The notes under the pieces: generated by a model
The model's input: the letters and a program-made list of their open reading frames with translations, nothing else
Databases searched by the model: none
Told to the model about the DNA's origin: nothing
Shown here: piece by piece, positions 45,412-55,320 of the stretch
Numbering within the stretch: the stretch's first letter is position 1
Layout: every line of letters begins with the position of its first letter
Assembly: GCA_963210315.1 (NCBI GenBank)
Contig: OY723315.1
Span: 1,240,001-1,304,000, forward strand
Length of the DNA stretch: 64,000 nt
Source of the DNA: Rhynchopus euleeides
Lineage: Eukaryota > Euglenozoa > Diplonemea > Diplonemida > Diplonemidae
Direction of reading: 5' to 3'
Program-made: the position numbers and the translations under genes

Positions 45412-48400
45412 ATGGGCAACTGCGGCTCCGATGATAAGAAGAAGGAGGGCCGGGGCGTTCCCCCGACCACACCTCTGAAGGCGGGCACCGATGGGGGGAG
45501 CCACCACCACAAGAAGGGGGACCGCCCGCCGCCGCTCGACGGGCGCGCGGGCAGCACGCTGGGCGTGCCGATTGCGGAGAAGGAGAGCTCGCCCCGCGAG
45601 CCTGTCAACATCAAGAGGCCCCCGAAGGTGTTTGGGGCGGCTGGAAAGGCAGCTGCGGAGGAGCAGCTGGTAGCACTGCTGCACTTCGTCCGCAGAGAGG
45701 AGCAGCGGAGGCAGGCGCGGAAGTTTGCCCGGTGGGCCCCTTTCCAGTCGAAGTTTGAACACTACCTCTTCACGGACGTGCTCCGGATTCTTGAAATCAG
45801 GCAGGAGCACGACATCATGAGCGACGATGGCTCCGACGCAGGAACAGACCTCTCCCTCGACCTCAACACAATATCCGTCTCCGTCGACGCAGGGTTTGCC
45901 CCCCCTGAGGGTTGGCTCCGCACCATGATCGACAACCTCAAAGGCGACCACGACAAACGCCAGCTCCCAGAGGAGCGGACGTTCATCCACCTGGTCAACG
46001 AGGTCACCGCTCTCTTCACACCAATGGACTCTGCGGTCCACATCAGCGTCCCGGAGGACGGAAGGCTTGTTGTGGTGGGGGACCTCCACGGACAGCTCGA
46101 CGACCTCCTGTGGATTCTCTCCGAAGGGCAGCCTTCGGAGAAGACGCACTACCTCTTCAACGGAGACTTTGTGGACAGGGGTCCTGAGCAGTGTGAGGTG
46201 TTGATCCTTCTCTACGCCTATAAGCTGCTCTACCCCAATTCCGTGTGGTTGAACCGGGGGAACCACGAGGAGCACCGTGTGAATAAGGCGGCTGGGAGGG
46301 ATGGGTTCCTCCAGGCGTGTGTGAGCGTGTACAGCGATGCCGCGTATAAGGCTGTGCAGACGTCGTTTCAGAGCCTGCCGCTGTGCCATATCATCAACAA
46401 CACCATTGCGGTGGTGCATGGGGGGCTGCCGATTGACGTGGGGGTGACGATCTCAGAGCTGAGGAAGATCAACCGGTTCCGCGAGTGCCCCTGCTCGAAG
46501 AACCGGGGTGCGGAGCTGCCGGTGACGAGGGAGGACCGGATTTTCCAGGCGCTGATGTGGAGCGACCCGAAGGAGATGAAGGCGCGGACGGTGATGTCAT
46601 CCCGGGGGGCAGGCGTCTGGTTCAACGAGGATGTCACGTCTGACTTTTTGAAGACGAATGGGCTGCAGCTGCTGATCCGGTCGCACGAGGTGGTGTCGAG
46701 CGGGCACCGCCCGACGCACCACGGGAAGTGCGTCACCGTCTTCTCCGCCTCACGGTACTGCGGGAAGGACGACAACTTAGGGAGCTACATCGTGATCCTG
46801 CCGAAGCTGGAGATGAACTTCTCAGAGTTCTACATCCGGCGTGGGCAGATCAACGCCCTGAAGGACATCGCGCACCGATCCTGCAACGCTCTGGGCAACG
46901 TCTCGACCGACTCTATGGAGTCATCCCTTCTGAGGAACCGGCCCCCCGCGATGGACGATGCGGACGATATTGCGAAGATCAAGCAGCTCGCGATACAGCG
47001 GCTCGGGGAGATGATTTTTGTCAAACGGAGCCAGCTGCTCGCGATGTTCCAGAATATCGATGAGAGCAAGACTGCGACGGTGTCAAAGCGTGACTTCATT
47101 CGTGCGATGCAGGCTGTGCTGGGGGAGCAGCTCCCGTGGTTCTCGCTGTCCCGGCACCTGGTGGTGCCAGAGGAGAACGGGATGATCTTCTACATCCACT
47201 TCCTGGAGAGGTTCCAAAACAAGCTCGCGACCAACTATATGAAGAGCTGGGCTGCCAAGTGGATGGGTTACGGGAGGTCACGCATCGCCACATGTGCCGT
47301 GTCGCTGCAGAAGCTCCTCCACGACTCGTGCAGCTCACACCACCGCAAGCAGGAGAAGCTGTCGTATCACGAGGTGACGCAGGCGCTGCGTGACAGCATC
47401 CCCGGCTTGTCGATGACGGAGATCTATTACATCCTCCTGCATATGGATAAGAACAACGACGGGTTCCTGGATGCGGATGAGTGGGCTGAGGAGATGAAGC
47501 AGGACCACTCGGGACACACCTGCCTCCTGCCAGGGATCTTGGATATCTGGGACTTGCAGCGGACGAACATCAAGCAGTACGACAGCCTGTTCAAGGATTT
47601 GGACCATGCATCGTGGAAGGGGCTTGTGGCAAAGGACACATTCCTCGCAAGTGCAATGCGTCTCTTCGGCAAGAAGCCCGATGCCCAGCAGACGTGGTCC
47701 GTCACAACAGAGTATGTTATCGCAAACATTCGGTTGTATTTTGCCAGTGACGCCCGGCAGGGGGGGGGGGGAGGGAGGGGGGGGTGTCGTATTTTCTTTG
47801 GATGATTGTCCCTTGCAACCTACCTTGATCGATAGGGAAAAGGGTGGTGTGTTTCGGTTCAACAGACACATCGCATCAGCCCCCTGCAGCTAAGGAGCGC
47901 CTGGGGCATGCCACTGACAAAACCTTCGACCAACACAAACCACAACCACCACCCCCCACAGGTCGCTGGTGAAGCTGAGCATGAACAACCCTGAGAACAA
48001 GGGGAACCTGATTGAGCTGAGTGTGGTGCGGACGACAGTGGACAGCCTCGAGAAGGAAAGGCATAAGGCGAAGGTCGTGATGGACATCATCGAATGCGTG
48101 ACGCGTGCACAGGTGCGTCTGCATGACATGTTCCGCCTTCTGGACAAGGACAAGAGCGGCGGCCTATCCTGCCAGGAGTTTGTGAGGGGCCTCACAGACT
48201 GTGGCATTGTCGAGTCAGCCGACGAGCACCGGAAGCGCATGAAGGACCGTGCTGCTGGGCGTGCTGTGTACTCAGAGGTCATCTCCGCAGACGATGCTGA
48301 GAGGCTGTGGCGAGAGTCCGATCTCGACAGCGATAACATTGTCACGTGGAAGGAGGTATGGAAAATGTGCAGGGCAGGGGGTGAGGGGTCGGCTTGCAGG

Positions 48401-48679
48401 GTGGTGTGCCGAAGGAACTTCCGTGCTTGCGCACAGCCTGCTGCAACACCGCATCCCATCACAGTTCTTTGAAGCGTTGAGCACCTACGACACGTGGCAG
48501 CTCTCGAAGACCTCCTCCATGCGCCCTGCGGTATGCCCCCTCTCGATGCTGTCCCTGCGTGCTCTCCCCCAGCAGTGTTTTTGGGGTGGGACTACATCCT
48601 CCGCCTCAGCACACCATACGAATCATGTCAACACCCCTCCCCCCAACAGGCCGTCCGGTGGAAGTCAAGCATCGAATAG
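45412..48679 (+). CDS. PPEF-like Ser/Thr phosphatase with EF-hands and N-myristoylation signal
   Basis: Four exons, 45412-47732, 47962-48355, 48465-48530 and 48650-48679, give 936 aa; donors are GTTGT, GTATGG and GTATGC and all acceptors are CAG. MGNCGS at the N-terminus is a classic N-myristoylation site with a palmitoylatable Cys4. An IQ-like basic helix (about 85-115) precedes the PPP catalytic core, which has every metal and phosphate motif: GDLHG (D224, H226), GDFVDRG (D252), GNHEEH (N284, H285), HGG, RSHE (H425) and SASRYCG. At least two canonical EF-hands follow, DKNNDGFLDADE (about 680) and DKDKSGGLSCQE, plus two weaker ones (DESKTATVSKRD, DLDSDNIVTWKE). This is the domain order of PPEF/RdgC (PP7-class) phosphatases, whose activity is calcium/calmodulin-linked. 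It is expected at membranes. It is longer than animal PPEF (about 650-750 aa), mainly C-terminally. Confidence 0.88.
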
Positions 48680-49276
48680 AAGCACCGCTCGAGGATTGGT
48701 TTCGGTGGGTTGGCGCTGTCCCGAAGGACTGCCTTTTCGACACCACAGTGGCGTCTGGCCCCTCCCTCCTCTGCGCTAGGTTATGCTCACCCAGTGAAGC
48801 CGCGATGACTCTGCGCCGCACTGTCACTCTGGGAGATATTCCGCGACGACCTGGCTGCCGTACACACGCCTACACCCCTTCCTTCCCCACGATACACACT
48901 CGCGGGGTTGCCGCTTCACCGAAGCGCGTTGAGCAAACACAGGCCTGGGCGAACACATGCATGCATGCCAGCCTACTGTTCTGCTGATGCGTGCCTCCTG
49001 CTTGCTACGAAGGCCCTTCGTGCTGGACACAGTTTCGGTGCATGCCAAGGTGCAGGGATGGGAGGTGCCCAACCCCACCCACCCCCCCAATGATTCGTTT
49101 GTATATTTTCGTTCTCCCCACAAGTGATCCTCTGCACGATACGAATCCAGTTCTACTTTCCCCCCTTGGCGTCAGGTGTCAGCGGTGACATGCGAGGCGG
49201 GAGGGTGCAAGGCGGAAGCGGATGGGGGTGGGTCAAAGATGGAAAAATACACTGACCCAAAATAATAAAATACAAT
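48680..49276. other. 3' flank of PPEF-like gene
   Basis: About 600 bp with no gene. The last 20 bases, rich in AATAAAATAC motifs, abut the MITE at 49277. It presumably contains the 3' UTR. Confidence 0.5.
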
Positions 49277-49385
49277 GGGGGCCCTCGCTACCAGTCACTA
49301 CTCGTCACTGCTCGTCAGCCAGTGAGGGGAAGTGCGCCGTGGCTCACTTTTTCTCACTCAGTCACACTTGGTAGCGAAGGCCCCC
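49277..49385. mobile_element. 109-bp MITE (family N), copy 1
   Basis: Inverted ends GGGGGCCCTCGCTACC and GGTAGCGAAGGCCCCC bound a 109-bp unit with internal GTCAC-rich sequence. A copy of equal length stands at 57329-57437. Both are bordered by AATAAAATAC-type sequence, which forms direct repeats around the element. Too short to encode protein. Confidence 0.85.
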
Positions 49386-50130
49386 AATAAAATACAATAA
49401 AATACATAATATAATACACAGGCAAGGCCTGGTGGGTGACTCTCTGCGATCTCTCAGAATCTAAACGCCGGGTGGGGGATTTCCTGGGATGAGGTGCCGC
49501 TCTATTGGAGAGGGGGCCCGGTGCCTGCGCGCGTCCTGTCGTTTTGTAGCTGCTTGGCGGGGCTAGCGCAGCAGGTCCTACTTTTGCTTCTTCGGGCTCT
49601 TCACATGGAACATGTACTACACGAACATCAATAGGGCAAACAAACCGCGCACTGGTCGGGGTTGAGCGGCTCGTGACTCTGTGCTGGCGGCAAAAAGAGG
49701 CTGCAGTCTACCATTCACAGGGGCAGCCTGAGGAAGAAAGGATGAAGCTGGGGAACCACATGGTCCGAAGAGGAGTAAGGCACCCACAGGGGGCACGCTC
49801 TGGGACCCGGGCGAGGAAGGGGCCAGCTTCACCGGGAAAATCAGAAAAATCTAAAAAGTCACAGCACTATTCAGAAGCAACCGCTATTTGCCTGTATTTT
49901 GTTGATGCGTCGACGCTTCTACACACAAACCCTGAAATGATAATCAGGGGCTGGTGTAGAGCACGCTTGGATGATTGCTGTGGTGGGTGACTTTCTGCTC
50001 ACACGAGTGCAACAAATAAAGGAGTATCGACGGCCAAGAGATTGCGTGGAGAGACGAACGAACAACTCCTGACCCCGCCCCACACACAACGCGCAACACA
50101 CAACACAATCCCCCACCCACCGAAGTATCC
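49386..50130. other. Region downstream of the hAT transposase gene
   Basis: About 745 bp with no gene. It begins with the 20-base AATAAAATACAATAAAATAC whose exact complement stands at 52301-52320, on the other side of the transposase gene, so the two could be ends of one element. No CAGGG-like hAT terminus was found. Confidence 0.4.
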
Positions 50131-52110
50131 TCAGTCCCACGACGTCTCGCTGCCACTCTCCTCGTCCGCCTCACCCGCATCCGCGTTGACGCCGCCGCTC
50201 TCTCCCGCTGCCGGTGGGTCCTGCTCGTCGATCACCATCATATTCTTTTCGTCGTTCTCCAGTTCTTCGAGGTTCCACCACCCTTCCTCCACGACGGTCT
50301 TCTTCGCCTTCAGGCTGCGGTGCACAAGCGTGAGCTTGTGGGTTTTCGCAGCCGTCAGGCGGTGGCGGCGGTGCTCCGACATCCAGCCCATCGTCGAAAA
50401 AACTCTTTCTGCGGCGCTGGTGGATGCGGGGATGCGAGTGAGGATCGCAGCGAGGGGAGCGACCTGCGACGTCGGGTGGAGTTGTGCAACAGTCTTCCAC
50501 CACTGGCACGCCTTTCTTCCCTGCGCAAGGTCCCAGAGGGAATCATCATCAAAACCCCCCGTTCGTGTTATGAGCTCTAGGAGCTCGGCTGCAGCCTCTG
50601 CGTTTTTGACCTTCTTGATGAAGGCCTGCGCCGCCTTCCTGACATCCAGCTTCAGCGTAAACTCCTTGATGAAGGTCGGTTGCTTCTCACGATCAGGGGC
50701 GAAGAAGAGTGGCGTCAGTGCTGTTGCTGCGCAGAGCCACCCCTGTTCGTGGGTGGTATACTTCTGCAGTCTCTTTTTCACCTTTTCCGTCACTGCGGCC
50801 AGCTTGGCCTTGTTCGCAGCGGAGGTGAGGTTGCAGGCGTTGAGGCAGTCGATGAGGTATGAAAGTGCCGGAATGATCATCCCAGCGGTGCATCCGTCCT
50901 GCTCAAGGAAGTTCATCACCTCCCCGACACCTGCCACAAAGGGTTTCAAGCCCATGAACACACCCCAGAACGTCGCGTCGAGCACCTTGCCGATTTCTGG
51001 GCAGGAGGAGCACACCGCCTCCTCTTGGTTCATGAGCAGCAGCGCGTTGCGGTTCTCTTCAACTTCCTTCCACACAGTTGAGAACGTGTGCCACCTCGTC
51101 ACCGCCGGCTTCACCATCTTCTTTGATTTGCGGCGCCCGCACTGCTGTTGTTTCTCCGCATACGTTTTGGATAGAAACTCGACGTTGCGCAATTGTGATG
51201 ACAGCGCAGAGAGAAGTGCGGCGACGAAGTGGAACTCGTTCTTCGCCTCGCGCTTCCTTTCCGTCCTCACCCCGATGCAGTCGTTGAGCGCACGTGCTAC
51301 CGTGTGACACGCGCAGATGCACACGAACGGCGTCTGCCTGCCTGCTTCTGTCTGGAACGCCTTGAACAGATTGGCCGAAGCAACGGCTGTGGAGTCCCCG
51401 TCGACAAGGATGGCTACGATCTTCCCCAACACCTGCTCGTGTATCTTCTTGAGGTGGCCCAAGAACTCCGTCGCCCGGTGCCGCTTCTCGCTCAGCACAC
51501 CCGACTGGAGTAGCACCGGGCTACCATCCCCAATCGCAGTGACTGCGAAGACCTTCTCCGACCGGTCGTTCTTCCACACATCGCACATGATGGCGATGTG
51601 AGCTGCGGCGAGGAGGTCTTTCATTTGAGGCTCCGCTTCTTCTTTGTGGATGCGATCCAACCACTTCGTTCCCAGCGAATGGCGCTTGGGGAAGAAGAGC
51701 TCCGGGGATAACCCCGGGCGGGTTGCGTTCAACGCCTCGAGGAAGAGCTTGTCTTCCACGTGGCTGAACGGTGTGCCTGAGCCAAAAAAAAATCTGGCCC
51801 AGGCAGCAACGATCGCATCCTTCTCGGCGACCGTGGGGGTGGGGCATGCGTTGAGCATGCGTGCGATCTTCGGCAGCGCCTTTCCCTCTGGTGTTCTTGA
51901 TGCAGGGCGCTTTGCGGGGGTCGGCGCAGTATCCTCAGCCTTCAGCTCGTCCTTGGCGGCACTGCTGATCTTCTCGCATAGGCGGAGGTGCGCCTTCATG
52001 CGGGTGCCGCTCGTCGCCTTGACAAGTTCATCGCAGAACTTGCATTTTCTCCCCCCCGCTGCTTCACTAAAGTGCTTCTGTGACCAGCAGGCTCTCCTTC
52101 CCGCGGGCAT
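50131..52110 (-). CDS. hAT-family transposase with BED zinc finger
   Basis: 659 aa from the first ATG at 52110; the frame stays open upstream to 52263 without an ATG, so an upstream exon is possible. The N-terminus holds a BED-type finger, C23-x2-C26 ... H41-x3-C45. The RNase-H-like core carries a typical hAT CDVW first-Asp segment and an AILVDGDSTAVA second-Asp segment. Near the C-terminus, the segment ASTSAAERVFSTMGWMSEHR followed by RHRLTAAKTHKLTLVHRS is the hAT dimerisation motif, which includes the catalytic Glu. The acidic tail is rich in Glu, Asp and Gly. The frame is uninterrupted, so this may be a recently active cut-and-paste transposase and a possible source of enzyme for short elements in the genome. 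Confidence 0.85.
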   Translation of the reverse strand: MPAGRRACWSQKHFSEAAGGRKCKFCDELVKATSGTRMKAHLRLCEKISSAAKDELKAEDTAPTPAKRPASRTPEGKALPKIARMLNACPTPTVAEKDAIVAAWARFFFGSGTPFSHVEDKLFLEALNATRPGLSPELFFPKRHSLGTKWLDRIHKEEAEPQMKDLLAAAHIAIMCDVWKNDRSEKVFAVTAIGDGSPVLLQSGVLSEKRHRATEFLGHLKKIHEQVLGKIVAILVDGDSTAVASANLFKAFQTEAGRQTPFVCICACHTVARALNDCIGVRTERKREAKNEFHFVAALLSALSSQLRNVEFLSKTYAEKQQQCGRRKSKKMVKPAVTRWHTFSTVWKEVEENRNALLLMNQEEAVCSSCPEIGKVLDATFWGVFMGLKPFVAGVGEVMNFLEQDGCTAGMIIPALSYLIDCLNACNLTSAANKAKLAAVTEKVKKRLQKYTTHEQGWLCAATALTPLFFAPDREKQPTFIKEFTLKLDVRKAAQAFIKKVKNAEAAAELLELITRTGGFDDDSLWDLAQGRKACQWWKTVAQLHPTSQVAPLAAILTRIPASTSAAERVFSTMGWMSEHRRHRLTAAKTHKLTLVHRSLKAKKTVVEEGWWNLEELENDEKNMMVIDEQDPPAAGESGGVNADAGEADEESGSETSWD

Positions 52111-52335
52111 ACCTGGGCAGTGTGGCCTGCAGTGGAGGGTGTGCGGGTTGGTGTGGTTATCAAGTTTTAAGGCGGTGTCGCCCTGCACGGGCAGTAGCAC
52201 CTCCCCTTCAGTATCGTAACTCCCTTGCTGCGACAAAGACACTAAATAGTCAGGCCGCTCCAAGAGTCTTGAGGGCTTGTGTGCAGGTGAGTGGTACCTT
52301 GTATTTTATTGTATTTTATTCAAATCCCGGCGAAT

Positions 52336-53327
52336 GGGGGCCCTCGCTACCGAGTGAGAAAAAGTGAGAAAAAATGAGCGGAAAAACGCCCAAAAAAAGA
52401 GTGTGGGGAGTTGGGGGGTCCCTAGCCTGGGGAGCGTATTTGGACCCCGATTCTCGAAAAAGACGATCTCGGTGTGGCTCAGATCGAAGGGTTGACTCAC
52501 AACATGGCGATTTGGTGCAAATTTCAGAGAAAATCCCACGTGCTACTGCGAACGACGAGACTCGGACGTCCCTGGGGAGGGAACCCCCTGGTCCCACGCA
52601 TGCAGGTGTGTGGTCCGAAGAGCCAGTGGTACGGCTGGCCGACACCACAAGTGCAGCTCGTGGCGGTCGGACACAGGAGGCCAGCAGGGGCGCAGTACCG
52701 GAGGCACGTGCAGGGGCCCCTTGGTGGGTGGGTCAAGGCAATCAGTCACGGCGCAACGTGTTCCAGGCGGGCGAGGCTGTCATGGCGTTCGGCACTAACC
52801 TTCACCAGGTTTTTGGTTCCCCACACGGCCGCGACACCCTCTTCGTCTAGAGTGGGTCCGCGACTCGGAGTACAGAGCCGATCCACCCGCACCGATGTCC
52901 AACACCGCCGACTCCGGGCCACCCTCCAAATCCGCCCGTAGAGGGGCGCTGGAGGACGGCCCGGAGGTCATCGACGCGCTACCTTCACCCCCCTCGCGGT
53001 CGGCTTCATGGAGAAGCTGGTGAAGGCGATGGCGGGGGTGCGGACACCAAGGCCAATGTGGGACATCGGTGCAGGAGACGGTTCCCGCTGCACGGGGAGG
53101 CGAAGTGTATTAAGGGACAACGTCGGAGGGGCTGATCCCCGAGGCGATGGTGCGCCTGGTCAGAAGCGAGCTGAGCGGCGTGGTAGGCCCACCCCGCGCT
53201 CACGGAGGCACGGAGCAGGAAGGAGGCACGGGGGACGGCTACGACGCGAGTACAGCAGGCCGCGAAGCAGGATGGTATCCGTCGTCTACGGGAGAAGCTG
53301 CGCCGCCTCAACAGGGAGGCCCACAAC
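52336..53327. other. Unrecognised sequence after an N-family end
   Basis: Begins with GGGGGCCCTCGCTACCGAGT, the left end of the N-family MITE, in the orientation facing away from the transposase. About 1 kb follows with no recognised gene; open frames overlap in several frames without domains. It may be the interior of a longer N-family relative whose right end is the one at 57300. Confidence 0.35.
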
Positions 53328-53423
53328 GGGGGCCCTCGCCGAGTGATAAAAAGTGAGAAGTCAGCCATGTTTGGCTGAAAACTGACGACTCGTGACTCAC
53401 AGTGACTCGGCGCGAGGACCCCC
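53328..53423. mobile_element. 96-bp N-family MITE, diverged copy
   Basis: Ends GGGGGCCCTCGCCGAGTG and CGGCGCGAGGACCCCC are inverted copies. AACG stands on both sides, a possible short target duplication. The interior contains AGCCATGTTTGGCT, a small palindrome. Confidence 0.7.
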
Positions 53424-53899
53424 AACGTCCCACGACGCACTGTGGTTCCGGGTTGCTATGGCCCACGCTTACCAGGACAACCGACCGGCAGGGGATGTCC
53501 TGTCAATCCCCCCCGGGACATTGGTGTACTTGGTGGATTCCCCCCACGAACGCCTTTAGTCGAGTGGCTTCGCCACGGTCAGGGAGACTTGGAATAGGGA
53601 GGAGCGCGCGCGAGGTTTTTGTTGCTGCTTGGTTGCTGTTGTTTGCTGTGTTGTTTCTCATCACTGTTGCTGCATAGTGCAGTTTCCGCCACGTGCGTTG
53701 CACGGTTGGACGGGGGCGCGACCACCACCACCCTTCATCAGGAAATCGGGTTGTGTGTGCGTTGGTGATCGGCCCCTCTCGCAGATCTTGACTAGTCAGG
53801 CTGGCCCCCCTCCCCTCTCCGGCCCTCTGGGCAAACTATTGCTTTGTTGTGCTTCTCGCGTCGCGCGAAGATACTTGCTCCACACTATTCACTAAATCT
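53424..53899 (+). other. Satellite-B core, deletion derivative (copy 1)
   Basis: From about 53530 this matches the core at 54470-55320 (CGAGTGGCTTCGCCACGG, GGTTGTGTGTGCGTTGG, then TTCTCGCGTCGCGCGAAG) but lacks the 486 bp that hold most of the ORF. The junction is the 13-mer CGGCCCCTCTCGC (53770-53782), which occurs twice in the full copy (54702-54714 and 55188-55200). The loss is therefore a deletion between short direct repeats. The frame across the junction stays open. Confidence 0.9.
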
Positions 53900-54474
53900 C
53901 CGATTCCCCCCGATTCCCCCCAGCACATTCGTGTACTTGGCGGATTCCCCCCGATTCCCCCCAGTACATAGTCATACTTGGCGGATTTCCCCCGATTCCC
54001 CCCAGCGCATAGTCATGCTTGGCGGATTCCCCCCGATTCCCCCCAGAACATAGTCAGGCTTGGCGGATTTCCCCCGATTCCCCCCAGTACATTCGTGTAC
54101 TTGGCGGATTCCCCCCGATTCCCCCCAGTACATTGTCGTACTTGGACGATTCCCCCCGATTTCCCCCAGTACATTGTCATACTTGGACGATTCCCCCCGA
54201 TTTCCCCCAGTACATTGTCATACTTGGACGATTCCCCCCGATTCCCCCCAGTACATTGTCGTACTTGGACGATTCCCCCCGATTTCCCCCAGTACATTGT
54301 CATACTTGGACGATTCCCCCCGATTCCCCCCAGTACATTGTCGTACTTGGACGATTCCCCCCGATTTCCCCCAGTACATTGTCATACTTGGACGATTCCC
54401 CCCGATTCCCCCCAGTACATTGTCGTACTTGGACGATTCCCCCCAGTACATTGTCGTACTTGGACGATTCCCCC
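53900..54474 (+). repeat. Satellite B, forward array
   Basis: About 14 tandem 41-bp units of the form GATTCCCCCCGATTCCCCCC followed by AGTACATTGTCGTACTTGGAC. Each unit has one dyad, AGTAC-attgtc-GTACT. The first units vary (AGCACATTCG, AGTCATGCTTGG); later ones are more uniform. It runs opposite to the array at 55377-57020, with the gene core between them. Confidence 0.95.
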
Positions 54475-54743
54475 TACGAACGACTTTAGTCGAGTGGCTT
54501 CGCCACGGTAAGGGAGATTTAGAATAGGGAGGAGCGGCGCGCGCGAGGTTTCTGTTGCTGTTTGCTTGCTGTTTTTGCTGTGTTGTTTCTCATCACTGTT
54601 GCTGCATAGTGCAGTTTCCGCCACGTGCGTTGCACGGTTGGACGGGGGCGCGACCACCACGACCCTTCATCAGGACATCGGGTTGTGTGTGCGTTGGTGC
54701 TCGGCCCCTCTCGCCTTTTAAACACCCGCACACACACACAACA

Positions 54744-55313
54744 ATGACAGAGTGCAAGACTCTGGCCGAGCTGGAGGCGCACCTGGAGGGGGGGAAAGGG
54801 CAGTCGTACGACTGGTCCCCCCCGACCGCGCAGCTCGCGGCGGTGAACGTCGACGTGGTGCAGGCGGGCCTCGTCCGGCAGAAGGTGCCGTATCCCGCCC
54901 TCCTCGGCACCCTGAGGAGCTTGCTCGCGGAGGCTGCGACGAAGAACATCGCGCAGGACCGCATCCTCCCGTCGGCCCTGGACGCGCTCGTCCAGGGGGT
55001 CGGCGACTGGTCGGGGATCGCGCTGGTGAGGCTGCTGGCGACGGTGCAGCTGTGCACGGGGCAGGTGGAGTCGGTGGCGCGCCTCCGCGGGGAGTCCACG
55101 GCCCCGGTGGCCTCCTCCTCGGTGGCCCCCCAGCAGCCGGCGGCGGGTGGGGGCATGGGCGAGGTGATCGCCCTGATGCACCAGCAGCGGCCCCTCTCGC
55201 AGATCTTGACTAGGCAGGCTGTCCCCCCTCCCCTCTCCGGCCCTCTGGGCAAATTATTGCTTTGTTGTGCTTCTCGCGTCGCGCGAAGATACTTGCTCCG
55301 CACTATTCACTAA
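54744..55313 (+). CDS. Hypothetical protein in satellite-B core
   Basis: 189 aa from an ATG preceded by a CA-rich leader (ACACACAACA). The protein is Ala/Leu-rich and helical in character (LAELEAHLEGG, ALLGTLRSLLAEAATKNIAQ, GIALVRLLATVQLCTGQVES), then has an Ala/Pro/Gly linker and a C-terminal part that overlaps sequence conserved in the deleted copy at 53783-53895. I do not recognise the family. It is bracketed by inverted satellite-B arrays, so it could be a protein of a foldback-type element. Codon third positions are G/C-rich like the host genes, which supports its being real. Confidence 0.45.
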   Translation: MTECKTLAELEAHLEGGKGQSYDWSPPTAQLAAVNVDVVQAGLVRQKVPYPALLGTLRSLLAEAATKNIAQDRILPSALDALVQGVGDWSGIALVRLLATVQLCTGQVESVARLRGESTAPVASSSVAPQQPAAGGGMGEVIALMHQQRPLSQILTRQAVPPPLSGPLGKLLLCCASRVARRYLLRTIH

Positions 55314-55320
55314 ATCTCCC

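Larger units (their letters stand above)
49386..52320. mobile_element. hAT-type DNA transposon (limits provisional)
   Basis: The transposase ORF lies between AATAAAATACAATAAAATAC at 49386-49405 and its exact reverse complement at 52301-52320. These could be terminal inverted repeats of a 2.9-kb element. However, the same AT-rich decamer borders the N-family MITEs elsewhere (57301-57320, 57438-57457), so it may mark the MITE junctions rather than the hAT ends. No 8-bp target duplication could be assigned. Confidence 0.4.

Noticed and set aside
52374-53300. Overlapping 100-160 codon frames between the N-family ends
   Set aside because: Several frames are open at once, there are no domains, and composition does not favour any one of them.
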